64,000 nucleotides of DNA from a virus, in IMG/VR virus record IMGVR_UViG_3300035670_000119, positions 21,906 through 85,905 of that record; one strand, 5' to 3'. The notes beneath the pieces are model-generated. The model ran no database searches and was not told the origin of the DNA. It saw nothing but the letters and a program-made list of their open reading frames with translations. A program made the translations under genes and the position numbers. Positions 63,303 to 64,000 of the stretch are shown piece by piece; the first letter of the stretch is position 1, and every line of letters starts with the position of its first letter.

Positions 63303-63311
63303 TGTGAATTT

Positions 63312-63587
63312 TTAACTGTGAACATTGTAACAGTATTTTTCCCAGTGCTCAAGTCTATGGCAGTTGCAACATAACGGTATACACTTACTGATTTCTTCTT
63401 CTACTCTGCTCCAGGAATAGCCGTGGTTCACCATGGATGAAATGTTGTTGTCCTTGTCACCTACGTGGTGGAACTCAAGGACACGATGATCATCCAGCCC
63501 ACACTTCTGGCACTGCAAAGTCTGTTTGTACTCCAGCAGCTTCTTTCTATTTTTATCGATACGTTTCTTGGCGTCAGCCCAAGCCAT
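63312..63587 (-). CDS. Small HNH endonuclease
   Basis: 91 residues: LQCQKCGLDDHRVLEFHHVG, then CIPLCCNCHRLEHWEKYC gives C-x2-C, FHHv, C-x2-C-H, the core of small HNH nucleases. Adjacent to the endonuclease VII-type gene; probably a second mobile nuclease. ATG at 63587. Confidence 0.84.
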   Translation of the reverse strand: MAWADAKKRIDKNRKKLLEYKQTLQCQKCGLDDHRVLEFHHVGDKDNNISSMVNHGYSWSRVEEEISKCIPLCCNCHRLEHWEKYCYNVHS

Positions 63588-63641
63588 TCATAACTTTTAT
63601 TCGTGTACTTAATATACGGCATTTATTGATGTTTGTTATAT

Positions 63642-63712
63642 CGAGATGACAGGGATCGAACCTGTGACCCTCTGCTCCCAAAGCAGATGCGCTACCGCTG
63701 CGCTACATCTCG
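63642..63712 (-). tRNA. tRNA-Pro (anticodon UGG)
   Basis: Acceptor CGAGATG/CATCTCG, D-stem GCGC/GCGC, anticodon stem TCTGC/GCAGA with loop TTTGGGA (anticodon TGG), variable loop GGGTC, T-arm ACAGG-TTCGATC-CCTGT. Discriminator A at 63641; CCA is not encoded, unlike tRNA-Leu. Confidence 0.93.
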
Positions 63713-63843
63713 GAGTAGGGCGAGGATGTCCGCCTACGTTCACCGACCATCGCTAGGGCTGTGTTACCACAAACTTAACGGTGAATCTACGATGCGGCCG
63801 AGGGGATCCTTCGTTTAATGCAACGTTCCTTGTTGCACCCTAA

Positions 63844-63914
63844 GGGGGCGGACTGGGACTTGCACCCAGACTGAGTTCCAGTTGTCCTGGCTGCCTCTAC
63901 TTGGGCTACCCGCC
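63844..63914 (-). ncRNA. tRNA-like structure, possibly a degenerate tRNA
   Basis: On the leftward strand GGCGG pairs with CCGCC. T8-A9 and D-stem GCC/GGC resemble tRNA-Leu above, and CTGGG-TGCAAGT-CCCAG is a near-canonical T-arm. The anticodon arm fails: CCAG/CTGG closes only five bases and no U33 is present. Either a tRNA relic or a tRNA mimic. Confidence 0.4.
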
Positions 63915-63917
63915 ATA

Positions 63918-64000
63918 TAGATGGATGCAGTGTGACTGGCGTACCGACAATCGGGCTGTGAGTTAACCAGGCGTATCCAGACAGTGACTGCACCTCTATC
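63918..64000. repeat. Imperfect inverted repeat at the window edge
   Basis: ATAGA--GATGCAGT near 63918 is complementary to ACTGCAC-TCTAT near 63988, enclosing a CCGA/TCGG hairpin. No gene is seen in 63713-64000 apart from this and the tRNA-like structure. The element may continue past the window. Confidence 0.4.

Noticed and set aside
1-64000. CRISPR array
   Set aside because: No set of regularly spaced repeats; the recurrent elements are structured, irregularly spaced and lie between genes.

Overview
The window looks like part of a double-stranded DNA phage genome that infects a cyanobacterium, most likely a freshwater Synechococcus/Cyanobium-type host. Evidence for a phage: terminase large subunit, portal, scaffold-like protein, major-capsid-like protein, collagen-type fibre, endolysin, T7-type family A DNA polymerase, SSB, ThyX and several HNH/endonuclease VII genes. 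Evidence for a cyanobacterial host: a truncated nblA (phycobilisome degradation) at the left edge, a DUF4278-like gene, and small gene families that I recognise from picocyanobacteria and their phages. I see no tail sheath, tape measure, RNA polymerase, helicase or primase, so tail type is undecided and part of the genome may lie outside the window.

Layout. Positions 1-35099 form a leftward late arm: large Gly/Ala/Pro-rich virion proteins (31668-35099 down to 25640), packaging (TerS-like, TerL), AbrB-like protein, portal, scaffold-like protein, capsid, an HhH protein, M23-like protein, several unidentified structural proteins, collagen-like fibre, a glycosyltransferase-methyltransferase fusion, HNH, small basic proteins, lysozyme and nblA. 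One rightward DNA-binding gene (4075-4293) with its own terminator sits inside this arm. Many late transcription units are preceded by an AT-rich box of the form TTAAAATAA or TTATAATAA. Late genes often have Shine-Dalgarno sites and use ATG, GTG or TTG starts.

Positions 35221-62866 form a rightward arm of about 60 mostly small genes: accessory proteins, two paralogous families, a PcfJ-like protein, tRNA-Leu, an NrdR-type zinc ribbon, ThyX, a GP88-like protein, PolA, a two-OB SSB, a SWIM-type zinc protein and a Gp157-like protein. It ends with a structural protein and a Dps-like ferritin. Three short leftward islands (39607-39834, 49110-49375, 55124-55333) interrupt it. Positions 62847-64000 hold two leftward nucleases, tRNA-Pro(UGG) and structured sequence.

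The most unusual feature is the mRNA architecture of the rightward arm. Gaps between genes carry compact RNA structures just after stop codons, followed by unstructured C/A-rich leaders without Shine-Dalgarno sites. Two recurring structures can be defined by covariation. One is an H-type pseudoknot with a UUAAAC linker (seven good copies, one weak). The other is a long hairpin with a conserved UAAGU bulge (five copies, one inside a coding region immediately before the tRNA). I do not recognise either as a known RNA family. The genome also uses unusually long out-of-frame gene overlaps: portal/scaffold 518 nt, TerS/82-aa gene 131 nt, a candidate before terL 140 nt, and a pair at 38768-39237 of 313 nt.
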